This document shows, in pieces, positions 42,371-51,788 of a DNA stretch of 64,000 nucleotides. Below the pieces are notes generated by a model. The model ran no database searches, was not told where the DNA came from, and saw nothing but the letters and a program-made list of their open reading frames with translations. The stretch's first letter is position 1. Every line of letters starts with the position of its first letter. Source of the DNA: CALGSZ01 sp042408955 (GTDB lineage Bacteria; Chloroflexota; Chloroflexia; Thermomicrobiales; UBA6265); contig JBHOQQ010000046.1 in the NCBI GenBank assembly GCA_042408955.1, positions 1 to 64,000 of the forward strand. Direction: 5' to 3'. A program made the position numbers and the translations under genes.

Positions 42371-42659
42371 CGGCACGGCCATCGAAGCCGCCCGGCGCAG
42401 ATGCACTCTGCCGAGCCACACTGAATTCGCCGTGCTCGTCCCCACAGAATCGTCACCTGCATCCGCTGAGCCCGTGCTGGTGCGGTCTGGTGATTACGAT
42501 CTAATGCCTGGCGTGCGGTGATCGAATCGTGTACGAACGGCTCTGCGGTCGTACGTTCCGTTCGCACAGCGCACGAGTGCGCAGCGCGGAATCGCTTCGC
42601 GCGCTCAGACCGCAGCGATCCGCCATTTGGGATGCGTGGATGCGGCGGCGCACCGACTC

Positions 42660-42790
42660 CTGACGGCCGACTGCTCCTCGCGAGAGATTTCTCTCTGCGC
42701 TCGAAATGACGCAGGGTGGCTGCGCTCGGAATGACGGAGAATGCAGGGGATTCCTCGTTGCAAACTCCCGCGCTAACGCGAACGGTATGA
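42660..42790. repeat. Diverged tandem units resembling dispersed intergenic repeats
   Basis: Units of the form TGCGCTCGAAATGACG (near 42697) and TGCGCTCGGAATGACGG (near 42722) lie next to ATTCCTCGTTGC. The pattern GATTCCTCGCTGCGCTCGGAATGAC is common between genes in unrelated bacterial genomes. No copy was found elsewhere in this window. Confidence 0.4.
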
Positions 42791-43072
42791 CGGGGTACCG
42801 GGCGGGGCGGGCGGCACGGCCTCGCCTGGGGGTTCCGCGACCCAGAAACCGGTGGTGAGAGGAGGGTGCGCGTCAGCGCGGATGCCGCGTCGTGCGCGAG
42901 CGTGACAGCACGCGACCTTCACGCATCCATAAGGACAGACACGCCGGGATTCAGGTACCAAATCTCCCGATCAGCCGGTGCCGGGCACCCTGCATCGGCC
43001 CGCGAACCGCTTGCTCTGGTATAACCTGCTGAGATTCGACGGCCGGGCAGTCGCAGGAGGTTCGCGCGCACT

Positions 43073-43504
43073 GTGCAGCAACAAACTGAAAGCATAGAAC
43101 GACCGTATCAGGGCCGGTACGTGCTTGTTGCCTACCAGGTGACCAGCGTCGCGCTCATCGCGGTGGTTTTGCTGCAAGCGATTCTCGCGGGCAGAGGTTG
43201 GTTCCTCGATGGTGACATCATCAAGGTTCACGGGTATGTCGGGAACGCGACTTTTCTTCTGTCGGTGGCGCTCGCCTTGCTCGGGAGGGCAGCAACACGA
43301 AGCATTCGCGCGGTGGCTCCGCTAGTGCTTCTTGTCATCCTGATCACGATACAGACTGGACTCGGCTACGCCGGCCGTGATAACGCGACGGCAGCAGCGT
43401 GGCACGTTCCCAATGGCGTGCTCATCTTCGGGCTATCCGTGTTGGCCGGGGTGTCCGCCCTTCGGACGGTGCCGAACTCACGGCCAGGCACGGCGCGGGA
43501 GTGA
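43073..43504 (+). CDS. Four-helix membrane protein, DUF6220-like, 143 aa
   Basis: Four hydrophobic helices: YQVTSVALIAVVLLQAILAG, ATFLLSVALALLG, APLVLLVILITIQTGLGYAG and NGVLIFGLSVLAGVSAL. Conserved-looking KVHGYVGN before helix 2 and AAWHVPNG before helix 4 supply two histidines that, as in cytochrome b561-like folds, might bind haem; this is inferred. GTG 43073 has GCAGGAGG upstream. It is convergent with the acetyltransferase gene, 4 bases between stops. Function unknown. Confidence 0.7.
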   Translation: MQQQTESIERPYQGRYVLVAYQVTSVALIAVVLLQAILAGRGWFLDGDIIKVHGYVGNATFLLSVALALLGRAATRSIRAVAPLVLLVILITIQTGLGYAGRDNATAAAWHVPNGVLIFGLSVLAGVSALRTVPNSRPGTARE

Positions 43505-43508
43505 GAGA

Positions 43509-44066
43509 TCACTGCTCGCTTGGCGGTGGGTTGCTGTCAAGCAGCAGCTCCATCACCACGACATCTACCCATCGCCCATCGAGGACACCCTGCTCGCGAT
43601 AGATTCCCACCTCTCGAAATCCAAACCGGCGGTAAAGGTGGATTCCGGCAGCATTGAATGGAAACCCTGCCAGAACAAGCTTGTGGTAACCAAGCCGCCG
43701 TGCCTCGTCGATGATCGCGGCGAGCAGGTGCGAGCCGGCGCCCTTCCCACGCGCATCACGCGCCACATAGATCGAGAAATCCGCCACGTACCGATACGCG
43801 GCGCGAGGATTGAACGGATTGATAGACGCCCAGCCAACGACCTCGGTGCCATGCTCCGCCACGAATACCGGATGGCGCTCTCCACGGCCACGGAGCCAGC
43901 TTCGGCGCTCATCCTCGGAGCGCAGCTCGGTTTCTAGCGTGGCGATCCGGTCACTGATCCCCTCGTTATAGATCCGCGTGATGGCAGGAATGTCCGCCTC
44001 TGTGGCATGCCGAATAGTCAGCGCCAGCGACCGCGGGTTCGCACCAGCATGATCTTTCTCGATCAT
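43509..44066 (-). CDS. GNAT-family N-acetyltransferase (phosphinothricin/arsinothricin type), 185 aa
   Basis: An acetyl-CoA-dependent acetyltransferase. The N-terminal LTIRHATEADIPAITRIYNEGI is the hallmark of the PAT/ArsN group. The acetyl-CoA-binding motif A is YVARDARGKGAGSHLLAAII, and the ending GFREVGIYREQGVLDGRWVDVVVMEL matches the same subgroup (GFREVGxYxExGxLDGRW). A toxic amino-acid analogue or protein N-terminus may be the substrate. ATG 44066 with GGAGG 13 bases upstream was chosen over the longer 44243. Confidence 0.88.
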   Translation of the reverse strand: MIEKDHAGANPRSLALTIRHATEADIPAITRIYNEGISDRIATLETELRSEDERRSWLRGRGERHPVFVAEHGTEVVGWASINPFNPRAAYRYVADFSIYVARDARGKGAGSHLLAAIIDEARRLGYHKLVLAGFPFNAAGIHLYRRFGFREVGIYREQGVLDGRWVDVVVMELLLDSNPPPSEQ

Positions 44067-44313
44067 CGTCAGGAACTGCCTCCATTGTTCGAGAGCCTGA
44101 GGGATGGTAGCATCGCACGCCTGCGAGCGCCGCGGCAGAGTTGCCACCAGGACACCATTCGGCCCATGCTTAGCATACGCTCTGCGCTGGACGCTCCCGA
44201 TCGAGCAATGCGTCACATGCATCGCGATAGGAGCAGTAATCAACGAAGGCGCGGTCGAGGACGGTGCAATGCCGGAGGGTTCCGGTTTGCCTCATGATGA
44301 TAGGAATTGATTG

Positions 44314-46242
44314 ATGACCGACCCGAATGAGACACTTCCAGATTCGCCGGTTGCCGTCGAAGAGGAGATTAGCCAGGCTGAATTAGTGAGCGAGCAACAT
44401 GAGCCCGTCGCCATGGTGACGCCGCCAGTTGACTTTGGGCCGGTTCCTGAGCCACCCGAGCCGGGTCCTGCCAATCCCTCGCCAGACGGGCAACGCATGG
44501 CGTTCCTCCAGCATGACGCGAATTACCGCATCCGCTTGTGGCTGGCAGCGCTCGATGGCACACCCCCCACGCCCGTCGAACTTACCTTCGAGCCAGTTCT
44601 GGACGACGATGGCCCCCAGTGGTCACCAGATGGCCAGTGGCTTGCGCTGACCGGTCTACACCCGGCCGGTGACCGCACCGCCATTTGGCTATTGCATGTC
44701 GAGCAGCATTTGTGCCGCCTGCTCGTCGATCATCCAGCCGCCGATCGCTCGCCGCGGTGGTCCCCAGACGGGTCCTGGGTTGCGTTTGTCTCTCATCGGG
44801 ACGGCCGTGATGCGATCTGCGTCGCCGCTCCGGATGGGACCAGTGCGGCAAGACAGGTCACCTTCGCCCCACCAGGGCAGGATGACCGTGATCCGTGCTG
44901 GTCGCCCGACAGTAGCCGTATCGCGTTTTGCCGCCGGATTTGGGAAGGTGAGCAAACCGGCGATCATATCTGGACTGTGGACATTCGCACCGGAGAGACC
45001 AAGCAGGTCACCAAGAAGCTGGCGCGGCGCCACGGCTTGCAGTGGGCGCCGAACCGGGCACAAGTAGCCTATGTCTCCGATGAGGGAGAGTGGGACAACA
45101 TCGCGGTCGTGAATCCGGACAATGCGGCTGGTTGGAACCTCGCCAGCGAGAACGGCGATAAGGCGTGCCCCCGTTACTCGCCGGACGGGAACCGCATCCT
45201 ATACACCCGCCTGCAACACGGAGTAACGCGTCTCATGGATCGCGGCGTCAACGCCTCTAGCGCGGAGCCCTACGACCCCGGGAACGGCGTGGCCAGTGCT
45301 GGGCGCTGGGTTCCCGGCAGCGACGTCAAGCGCGTCCTGTATCGCTTCGCGCCAGCGACCGGCGCTCCGCGGTTCATCATCCAGGAAGCGAAAAAGGATA
45401 CCGAGCGTGTGGACGTGCCGCTCGCGGTGCCGTGGGACGCCGGACGTCCGCTGGTCGAGCCCGTGCATATCGAGTTCGAGACCTGGAGCGGGTTGAAGCT
45501 CGGTGGGCTGTATTACCGGCAGGCGCAGTGGGTCGGTCGCCTTCCTGCCATTGTCTACTTGACCGACACGCCCCATCTCCCGCGCGATGCCCGATTCCGC
45601 GCCCCAGAGCAGGCGCTCGCCGCGGCCGGATTCGCGGTCTTCGCCCCGAGCCTCCACGGCACACCCGGCTATGGCCGCAAGGTCATCAACCTCTTGCGCG
45701 ACCAGGCCGATACCGAAGTCGAGGCCAGCGACCTCGTTGATGTCATCAGGGCGCTCCAGCAGCGGGAGGATATTGAAGGAGACCGTATTGCGCTCGTCGG
45801 CTGGGGTCATGGAGGAACGCTGGCCCTGGTGTTCGCGGGAGGGCGGCCGGATCACGTTCAGGCGGTAGTGGCAATCGATCCCATCACCGATTGGGACAGC
45901 GAGCTAGATCACGGATCCAGCGCCTACCGCGCCTGGCACTTCCGGCAGTTGGGGTTGCCTGCCGTCCAGCCCGTGCGGCATCTCTTGCGCACGCCCGCGA
46001 CCTTTATTGGCGCGGTGACTGTCCCACTCCTGCTCCTTGGGACCGATGCGGACGCGAGCCGCACCCGGCAGCTCGATTCATTGACTGCTCTACTGCGCGA
46101 GCTCAACGTGCCGTTCGAGCAGGAGGTATCGGTCGGAGAGTCACCATGGACCACGGCAGCGCGTGCGGCCGCGTTCGTCCGGACGGTCGTCGGTCCCAAC
46201 CCTGCGCCACCCGCGGAGGCGATGCGAACCGAAACTATCTGA
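44314..46242 (+). CDS. S9 prolyl-oligopeptidase-like protein with degenerate catalytic triad, 642 aa
   Basis: The N-terminal part (about 55-330) is a TolB-like propeller with at least five SPDG-type blades (SPDGQRMAFL, SPDGQWLALT, SPDGSWVAFVS, SPDSSRIAFC, SPDGNRILYT). The C-terminal alpha/beta-hydrolase part (about 390-630) has APSLHGTPGYGRKVI. The nucleophile elbow, normally GxSxGG, is VGWGHGGTL, so Ser is replaced by Gly. No His is present at the usual EGH position (VGESPW). It is probably a non-catalytic binding protein. ATG 44314 has AGGA upstream. No signal peptide is seen, so it is likely cytoplasmic. Confidence 0.85.
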   Translation: MTDPNETLPDSPVAVEEEISQAELVSEQHEPVAMVTPPVDFGPVPEPPEPGPANPSPDGQRMAFLQHDANYRIRLWLAALDGTPPTPVELTFEPVLDDDGPQWSPDGQWLALTGLHPAGDRTAIWLLHVEQHLCRLLVDHPAADRSPRWSPDGSWVAFVSHRDGRDAICVAAPDGTSAARQVTFAPPGQDDRDPCWSPDSSRIAFCRRIWEGEQTGDHIWTVDIRTGETKQVTKKLARRHGLQWAPNRAQVAYVSDEGEWDNIAVVNPDNAAGWNLASENGDKACPRYSPDGNRILYTRLQHGVTRLMDRGVNASSAEPYDPGNGVASAGRWVPGSDVKRVLYRFAPATGAPRFIIQEAKKDTERVDVPLAVPWDAGRPLVEPVHIEFETWSGLKLGGLYYRQAQWVGRLPAIVYLTDTPHLPRDARFRAPEQALAAAGFAVFAPSLHGTPGYGRKVINLLRDQADTEVEASDLVDVIRALQQREDIEGDRIALVGWGHGGTLALVFAGGRPDHVQAVVAIDPITDWDSELDHGSSAYRAWHFRQLGLPAVQPVRHLLRTPATFIGAVTVPLLLLGTDADASRTRQLDSLTALLRELNVPFEQEVSVGESPWTTAARAAAFVRTVVGPNPAPPAEAMRTETI

Positions 46243-46326
46243 GCGCAATGCGGAGCTGCCGCCCCTGCAGCTGTTTGACCCCGCCCGCGGTGGCGGCCGC
46301 GAGCATTGGGAACGGTGGAGGTGCCC

Positions 46327-47484
46327 ATGATGTTGCTTCGACTTGTGCTAGCGATTGCGCTGGCAGGCACCACCGCCGCTCCCGTCTACGCTCATGCAAG
46401 CCAGCCAGAGTTTGCCTTTGCGGTCCGCCTCATGGCCAGCGGGCTCGACCGGCCGGTCCATTTTGCTGTCCCAGTTGCTGTCCCAGCCGACGGCAGCAAC
46501 CGCGTTCTCATCGTGGAGCAAACGGGACGAATCCGTGTCATGCGAAACGGCCGGCTCGCCGAACAGCCGTTTCTTGACTTGCGTGGGGAGGTGAGCTGCT
46601 GCGGTGAGCGAGGGCTGCTGAGCATGGCTTTCCATCCTCGCTTCGCGGAGAACGGATGGTTCTTCGTGTCGTACACCAACACCGCGGGAGACACGCGCGT
46701 CGTGCGGTATCAAGTGACGCCGCCGAGTGCCGACGTCGCCGACCCAGCCAGCGGGAAAACGATTTTGGCTGTCGACCAACCTGCCGCGAATCACAATGGG
46801 GGCCTCGTGGTCTTCGGACCAGACGGTTATCTCTACATCGGTCTTGGCGATGGCGGCGGAGGCAATAGCGACAACGGGCAGGATCTCGGAACGCTGCTCG
46901 GCAAAATCCTGCGCATCGATGTTGATCGCCTCGCGCCCGGTCTCCCGTACAGTATTCCGTCCGATAATCCGTTTGTCGCGACACCCGGCGCCCGTCCCGA
47001 AATCTGGGCTCTTGGGTTACGCAACCCGTGGCGCTTCAGCTTTGATCGCGCCACCGGTGACCTTTGGATCGGCGATGTCGGATCGGCGCTCTACGAGGAA
47101 ATCAACTTCCAGCCTCGTGGGAGTAAAGGCGGGGAGAATTACGGCTGGGACTTGATGGAAGGCACGCACTGCCGCCATGCCAATGGATGTGATGGTCTGG
47201 GCCTCGTGCTACCGGTGAGCGGCTTCGCCCGCAATGAAGGCTGTGTCGTGACTGGCGGGTATGTCTATCGTGGCCACGCCATCCCGCACCTCGCCGGCAC
47301 CTATCTCTTTGCCGATTATTGCTCAGGCGATGTGTGGGGCTTGCGGGCCACCAATGCAGGAGGATGGCAGAGGATAGGACCGGTTTCGACCGGCCTTCGC
47401 ATCGTCTCCTTTGCGGAAGACGCGAACGGTGAGCTGTATCTGGTGGATCTTGAAGGGGGAATCTACCAAATCGTCGCGTTGTGA
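46327..47484 (+). CDS. PQQ-dependent aldose sugar dehydrogenase-like protein, 385 aa
   Basis: A secreted six-bladed beta-propeller of the soluble glucose dehydrogenase/YliI family. The signal peptide is MMLLRLVLAIALAGTTAAPVYAHA. Family motifs are RVLIVEQTGRIRVM, ERGLLSMAFHPRF, AANHNGGLVVFGPDGYLYIGLGDGG (catalytic His in NHNGG; key match GPDGYLYIGLGDGG), LGLRNPWRFSFD and GENYGWDLMEG. The predicted activity is oxidation of aldoses with PQQ; no PQQ biosynthesis gene is in the window. ATG 46327 has GGTGGAGGT upstream. The stop nearly touches the next gene. Confidence 0.9.
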   Translation: MMLLRLVLAIALAGTTAAPVYAHASQPEFAFAVRLMASGLDRPVHFAVPVAVPADGSNRVLIVEQTGRIRVMRNGRLAEQPFLDLRGEVSCCGERGLLSMAFHPRFAENGWFFVSYTNTAGDTRVVRYQVTPPSADVADPASGKTILAVDQPAANHNGGLVVFGPDGYLYIGLGDGGGGNSDNGQDLGTLLGKILRIDVDRLAPGLPYSIPSDNPFVATPGARPEIWALGLRNPWRFSFDRATGDLWIGDVGSALYEEINFQPRGSKGGENYGWDLMEGTHCRHANGCDGLGLVLPVSGFARNEGCVVTGGYVYRGHAIPHLAGTYLFADYCSGDVWGLRATNAGGWQRIGPVSTGLRIVSFAEDANGELYLVDLEGGIYQIVAL

Positions 47485-47549
47485 TCCGCTATTCGCGGAT
47501 GGCGCCCTACCCAAGAATCAGCATAGACCGTGCAGAGGAACGCGCAGCA

Positions 47550-49136
47550 ATGCCTGCTCATCGTGCCACATCCCAGCCGCCGGTCACCTCGATGACCACC
47601 ACAGTGGATGAGGCGCATCCTGCGTCTGAGGCGACCATAGCTTCACCGTCTTCCGTCCGGACGGGACTGCGGCATCACCTCCAGCGACCACTGGTTCGCG
47701 CCGGCGTGGTCTTCGCACTCGTGATCTATGCCTGGAGCTTCAGGCACACGTTTGTCGATGATGCGTATATCCAGTTCCAATATGCCCGGACGCTGGCAGC
47801 GAGTGGCACGTGGGGATTTTACGCCGGCCACCCCGCTAACACGGCAACATCACCGCTCAATGTGGGGCTCATCACCGCCGGCTCGCTCGTGACAGGTTCG
47901 GTGATACGGGCGGCGGTCCTCCTCACCGGCATCGAACTCGCAGCACTGTTGTGGCTCCTGCTGCGCCTTTCCCGTCGCCTGGATGGCAACGCGTTCTTTG
48001 CCCTGTTCGCCTTCTGCGCAATCGCCACGAACCTGCTCATCGTCTCGACGTTTGGCCTCGAAAGCCTCCTGTATATCGTGCTGCTCGTCGCCGCCGTGAC
48101 CATGATGCTGGAGCAACGTCGCACGCTCATGATGCTGCTAGCCGCGTTCCTGACGCTTGCCAGGCCGGATGGCGTGCTGTTGGCGATCCTGTTCCTCGTC
48201 GCCGTACGGCCGCGCGCGCGTGACGCGGTGCGGTTGGCCGCCGTCTACGTTGTCGCGGTCGCTCCGTGGTTTCTGTATTCCTGGATTACCCTCGGTTCGT
48301 TCGTTCCCGACACATTGGTCATCAAGATCCAGCAGCATGCGTGGGGCCACAGCACATTCTTCAACGGCCTCCGGCTCTACTTCGATCGCTTCCCATACGA
48401 GACGGTAGCGACGCTGGCGCTCGCTCCTCTTTGTCTCGTGCCGTTCTGGCGCTGCGGCGATCACACGCGCCGCTTCGTGAGCATCCTGGCGGCCTATGCC
48501 TCCATCCATTTTGCCGCCTATTCGCTTCTCGGAGTTCCTCCATACCACTGGTACTACATTCACCAGGTCGCTCCTCTGCTGCTCATCGCCTCAATTGGCG
48601 CAACCTACTGGTCGACCCGCCTGCGCCAGAAATACCCAGCTACTGCCTGGCTACTGCCAAGTCTCCCAGCTCTCGGTCTGGTAGTGATGCTGGCACGTGA
48701 AGGCGTTCCACTGCGCGAAGCCCCGATCAACACGAACTGGGCAACATCAGCGGACTATCGCGCCGTCGGCCTCTGGCTACGAGACAATCTTGAGCCAGGA
48801 GCCCCGGTCGCAGTCTATGGTGAGGTAGGTACCGTTGCGTACTATGCGGATCAGATGCTCATCAACGAATTCAGCGATATGAGCGTTGCCGACACGCTCA
48901 TCGAGCAAAGCGAGATGAAACGCACAAAAGGGATTAGCTGGCTCTTCGACCTCAATTTCCTTTGGCGCGGACACCACGATCCACTCCCGCCACCAGCATA
49001 TGAGCTCATGTTTCACCCAGGGCAGGCACCGAACGGCTGTCCGCCCGACGATGGCGCCTGTGTCATGACCTGGGGCGGCGGCACGGCCTGGGTGCAGCCA
49101 ACGACGATCATCCTGCGCCGGCGAGAAGCAGGCTAA
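47550..49136 (+). CDS. Polytopic glycosyltransferase, GT39/ArnT-like, 528 aa
   Basis: A GT-C-fold membrane glycosyltransferase. The first extracytoplasmic loop has FRHTFVDDAYIQFQYARTLA, with the catalytic-type Asp pair DD, followed by HPANTATSPLN, the common substrate-binding pattern of this family. About ten hydrophobic helices follow, then a soluble C-terminal domain (about 400-528) with VAVYGEVGTVAYYAD. It should transfer sugar from a polyprenyl-phosphate donor to lipid or protein outside the membrane. ATG 47550 (GAGGA upstream) was chosen; GTG 47481 overlaps the previous stop and would add 23 residues. Confidence 0.85.
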   Translation: MPAHRATSQPPVTSMTTTVDEAHPASEATIASPSSVRTGLRHHLQRPLVRAGVVFALVIYAWSFRHTFVDDAYIQFQYARTLAASGTWGFYAGHPANTATSPLNVGLITAGSLVTGSVIRAAVLLTGIELAALLWLLLRLSRRLDGNAFFALFAFCAIATNLLIVSTFGLESLLYIVLLVAAVTMMLEQRRTLMMLLAAFLTLARPDGVLLAILFLVAVRPRARDAVRLAAVYVVAVAPWFLYSWITLGSFVPDTLVIKIQQHAWGHSTFFNGLRLYFDRFPYETVATLALAPLCLVPFWRCGDHTRRFVSILAAYASIHFAAYSLLGVPPYHWYYIHQVAPLLLIASIGATYWSTRLRQKYPATAWLLPSLPALGLVVMLAREGVPLREAPINTNWATSADYRAVGLWLRDNLEPGAPVAVYGEVGTVAYYADQMLINEFSDMSVADTLIEQSEMKRTKGISWLFDLNFLWRGHHDPLPPPAYELMFHPGQAPNGCPPDDGACVMTWGGGTAWVQPTTIILRRREAG

Positions 49137-49948
49137 CTGGAAACTCCCGCCACCTGGCAGGGCTGACCAAGCAACTGCTGCGCGATCCTGCTCACCCAGG
49201 ACGGATCTCCGCTGGTGAGCATGCGCAGGCTTCCTTGATGAGCGACCGAGGCGGCCAAGGCGCGCTCCCCGAGTACGTCACGCACGCGCCGGGCAATAGC
49301 CGGACCACTGTCAACGATCTGTACCGCCGGCCCGGCGATCTGCGCGATCGCGGCGCGCAGGAATGGATAGTGGGTGCAACCGAGCACGATCACATCAGCC
49401 CCACGGGCGACCGAAGGTTCAACCAGAGGACGCAAGGTGGTCAGAACTTCGTCGCCGCTGACCATGCCCGCCTCAACGAGCTCGACCAAGCCAGGTGCGG
49501 CAATCCGCTCGACGCAGATCCCGGCTGCATGCTCCCGGATCAGCCGGTCAAGCCGCTCGCTCGTGATCGTGCGCGGCGTGGCGAGCACCGCGATGCGGCC
49601 GGTCCGCGTCATGCGTGCCGCTGGCTTCACTGCTGGTTCGAGCCCAATGATGGGAACCGCGAAGCGCTCCCGCAGCGCGGGTAGCGCGATCGCGCATGCC
49701 GTATTGCAGGCAGCTACCATGAGCTTCACTCCGAGCGCATGGAGCATCTCCGCGATGAGATGGCAACGCTCGCTAATCTCCTCTGGATCTCGGGTGCCGT
49801 ATGGACAATATGCGCAATCAGCGAAGTAGATGAGATCTTCAGTCGGAAGCGCCGACCGAAGCTCACGAACAATGCTGAGACCACCCACTCCCGAGTCGAA
49901 GATCCCGATTGGTGCCGTCTCAATCCCCACCCGGTCAACCACCCGCAA
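49133..49948 (-). CDS. murI: Glutamate racemase MurI, 271 aa
   Basis: Supplies D-glutamate for peptidoglycan. Both catalytic cysteines are present: MVAACNTACAIALP and VIVLGCTHYPFLR. GIFDSGVGGLSIVREL and YFADCAYCPYGTR near the N-terminus are family signatures. TTG 49948 with CGAGG six bases upstream is the best start; GTG 49942 is an alternative. Its stop overlaps that of the convergent glycosyltransferase by 4 bases. The gene supports a peptidoglycan-containing wall in this organism. Confidence 0.95.
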   Translation of the reverse strand: MRVVDRVGIETAPIGIFDSGVGGLSIVRELRSALPTEDLIYFADCAYCPYGTRDPEEISERCHLIAEMLHALGVKLMVAACNTACAIALPALRERFAVPIIGLEPAVKPAARMTRTGRIAVLATPRTITSERLDRLIREHAAGICVERIAAPGLVELVEAGMVSGDEVLTTLRPLVEPSVARGADVIVLGCTHYPFLRAAIAQIAGPAVQIVDSGPAIARRVRDVLGERALAASVAHQGSLRMLTSGDPSWVSRIAQQLLGQPCQVAGVSS

Positions 49949-50035
49949 AGAAACCTCGGTCTGTTCTCAGCTTCCTCGCTGCCTGCGGCGCGATCACACC
50001 ACGGCCCACCTGCCGAGAGACACTAGCCGCAGGGC

Positions 50036-51034
50036 TCAGTTGCTACTCGGCCCAGGAACCGAAAGCAAGTCCGGCTCACCCTCGCGCGCATCGAGACACG
50101 CCCGGAACCAATCCAAGGTTCGCAGCAAGCCATCTTCAAGCGAAACGCGAGGCGTCCAGCCCAGGATGCGTTGCGCTTTGCGAATATCCGGACACCTGCG
50201 GGTTGGGTCGTCCTTGGGCAGACCTTGGTAAAGGATAGGGGAGCGCGACCGAGCAAGCATCGCTATCGTTTCCGCCAACTGTCGAATTGTGATCTCGACC
50301 GGGTTGCCAAGATTGACCACCTCTCCGGCCAAGCCATCTCGTTCGCCAAGCGCCAGCAAGCCAGCGACCAAGTCGTCCACATAGCAGAATGAGCGAGTCT
50401 GACTCCCGTCGCCGTAAATGGTCATGGGCTCGCCGCGCAGCGCCTGGACGCAAAAATTCGGTACGACGCGGCCATCGTCCGGCCTCGACCGAGGGCCATA
50501 CGTGTTGAAGACCCGTGCGATGCGGACATCAAGACCATAGTGGCGATAAAACTCGATCGACAGGCTCTCAGCGAAACGCTTGCTCTCGTCATAGCATGAG
50601 CGCGGCCCAATCGGATTGACGTTTCCCCAGTAATCTTCAGATTGCGGATGCACCAGCGGCTCGCCATAGACTTCAGAGGTCGAGGCCAGCACGAAGCGTG
50701 CCCCATCTCTCCGGGCAATCTCCAGCAAGGCGAACGTCCCCACGGAATTGACCAGGTGCGTCTCGATAGGGAACATCCGATATCCCACCGGACTCGCCGG
50801 GCTTGCCAGGTGAAAGATGCAGTCAAAGCGCCCCAGCAACGATTCTGCGGGCAGTGGCCTCGTGAGGTCATGCTCTATCACCCGCAGGCGGTCGTGTCTA
50901 GTCAAGCCAGCCAAATTCTCCCGGCGGCCCGTGAGGAAATTGTCCAAAACGACGACCGAGTCACCTCGCGCGAGCAGGCGCTCGACAAGATGGCTGCCGA
51001 TGAAACCGGAGCCTCCGGCTACTAAACAATGCAT
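50036..51034 (-). CDS. NAD-dependent epimerase/dehydratase, UDP-glucuronate decarboxylase-like, 332 aa
   Basis: An extended SDR enzyme. The Rossmann motif is CLVAGGSGFIGSHLVERLL. HLASPASPVGYRMFPIETHLVNS closely follows UXS enzymes (HLACPASPxxYxxxPxxTxxxN). The active site is STSEVYGEPLVHPQ plus YDESKRFAES, and ARVFNTYGPRSRPDDGRVVPNF is also typical. The predicted reaction makes UDP-xylose from UDP-glucuronate for surface glycans. ATG 51034 is the start; GTG 51037 is possible. It may serve the same surface polymer as the GT39-like enzyme, as inferred from proximity. Confidence 0.88.
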   Translation of the reverse strand: MHCLVAGGSGFIGSHLVERLLARGDSVVVLDNFLTGRRENLAGLTRHDRLRVIEHDLTRPLPAESLLGRFDCIFHLASPASPVGYRMFPIETHLVNSVGTFALLEIARRDGARFVLASTSEVYGEPLVHPQSEDYWGNVNPIGPRSCYDESKRFAESLSIEFYRHYGLDVRIARVFNTYGPRSRPDDGRVVPNFCVQALRGEPMTIYGDGSQTRSFCYVDDLVAGLLALGERDGLAGEVVNLGNPVEITIRQLAETIAMLARSRSPILYQGLPKDDPTRRCPDIRKAQRILGWTPRVSLEDGLLRTLDWFRACLDAREGEPDLLSVPGPSSN

Positions 51035-51239
51035 CACCTAATCACCGCCACATTGCACGCGTGATCCATCCCAAAAGGAACGGACCACCCACCCGGTCGA
51101 ATAGTACCGCACGGCTCGTCCCATCCATCGAGCGTCGCACTCACCGGCATTGAGGCGTCCGTTACAATCGGTGCCGCGCCGGCACGAGCGCCGAGCCGCG
51201 CGGCGCCTTGACATATGCTAAATAGCGAGGGCGGATCAA

Positions 51240-51782
51240 ATGAGCTCGACGCGACTGCAAGAGTTTCGCGCGCATAAGGATCATTTTTTTGCTCACAGCG
51301 AACACTCGCCATTGCCACCTGAGGATCGAGCAAAGTTTGCCGGCTTGGACTATTTCCCGGAGAATCCAGCGCTCTCGTTCGTCCTTCAGCTCGAAACGGA
51401 TGGTCCGGGCATCGGTGAGCGCGTTGAGCTTCCCACCACGGACGGACGCAGTAAGCCATTCGTGCGCGCCGGGCGCATCACGTTCACCGCGAACGGCACG
51501 CCGGTGACCTTTTCAGTCTTCAAGGAACCCGTGCGGGGCCGGTACTTCCTGCCATTCCGGGATGGCACCGCGGGCAACGAGACGTATAGCCTCGGCCGGT
51601 ACCTTGATCCGCAAGAGTTGCCTGACGGCAAGCTGCTGGTCGATTTCAACTACGCCTACAACCCCTACTGCGCGTATTCGGATGGCTGGTCGTGCCCAAT
51701 TCCCCCGGAAGAGAACGTCACACCCGTTCGCATCGAGGCCGGCGAAAAAGCCTATCGGCGGCCTGGATCGAGCAACGGCTAA
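51240..51782 (+). CDS. DUF1684 domain protein, 180 aa
   Basis: Full-length DUF1684: LQEFRAHKDHFFAHSEHSPLP at the N-terminus, FPENPALSF, TFSVFKEPVRGRYFLPFRDGTAGNETYSLGRYLD (key FLPFRDGTAGNETY) and the family hallmark DFNYAYNPYCAYSDGWSCPIPPEEN. Two Cys lie in the C-terminal signature. The family's biochemical role is unknown. It has no signal peptide and is likely cytoplasmic. GAGGGCGG precedes ATG 51240. It is convergent with lon, 6 bases between stops. Confidence 0.9.
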   Translation: MSSTRLQEFRAHKDHFFAHSEHSPLPPEDRAKFAGLDYFPENPALSFVLQLETDGPGIGERVELPTTDGRSKPFVRAGRITFTANGTPVTFSVFKEPVRGRYFLPFRDGTAGNETYSLGRYLDPQELPDGKLLVDFNYAYNPYCAYSDGWSCPIPPEENVTPVRIEAGEKAYRRPGSSNG

Positions 51783-51788
51783 CGCCAG

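Larger units (their letters stand above)
42145..43072. other. Long intergenic region (928 bases)
   Basis: Apart from the small ORF at 42287-42370 no gene is supported. Bases 42660-42790 carry diverged units of the form CTGCGCTCGAAATGACG / CTGCGCTCGGAATGACGG. These resemble dispersed intergenic repeats seen in many genomes. The rest is GC-rich without clear structure. Confidence 0.45.

Noticed and set aside
49915..49940. GTCTCAATCCCCACCC resembles the start of the CRISPR-like repeat
   Set aside because: It lies at the coding start of murI, lacks the CAGAGTG half, and the match does not extend beyond about 16 bases.
51208..51224. TTGACATATGCTAAATA as a promoter for the DUF1684 gene
   Set aside because: The -35 and -10-like parts are only 5 bases apart, so they cannot form one sigma-70 promoter.
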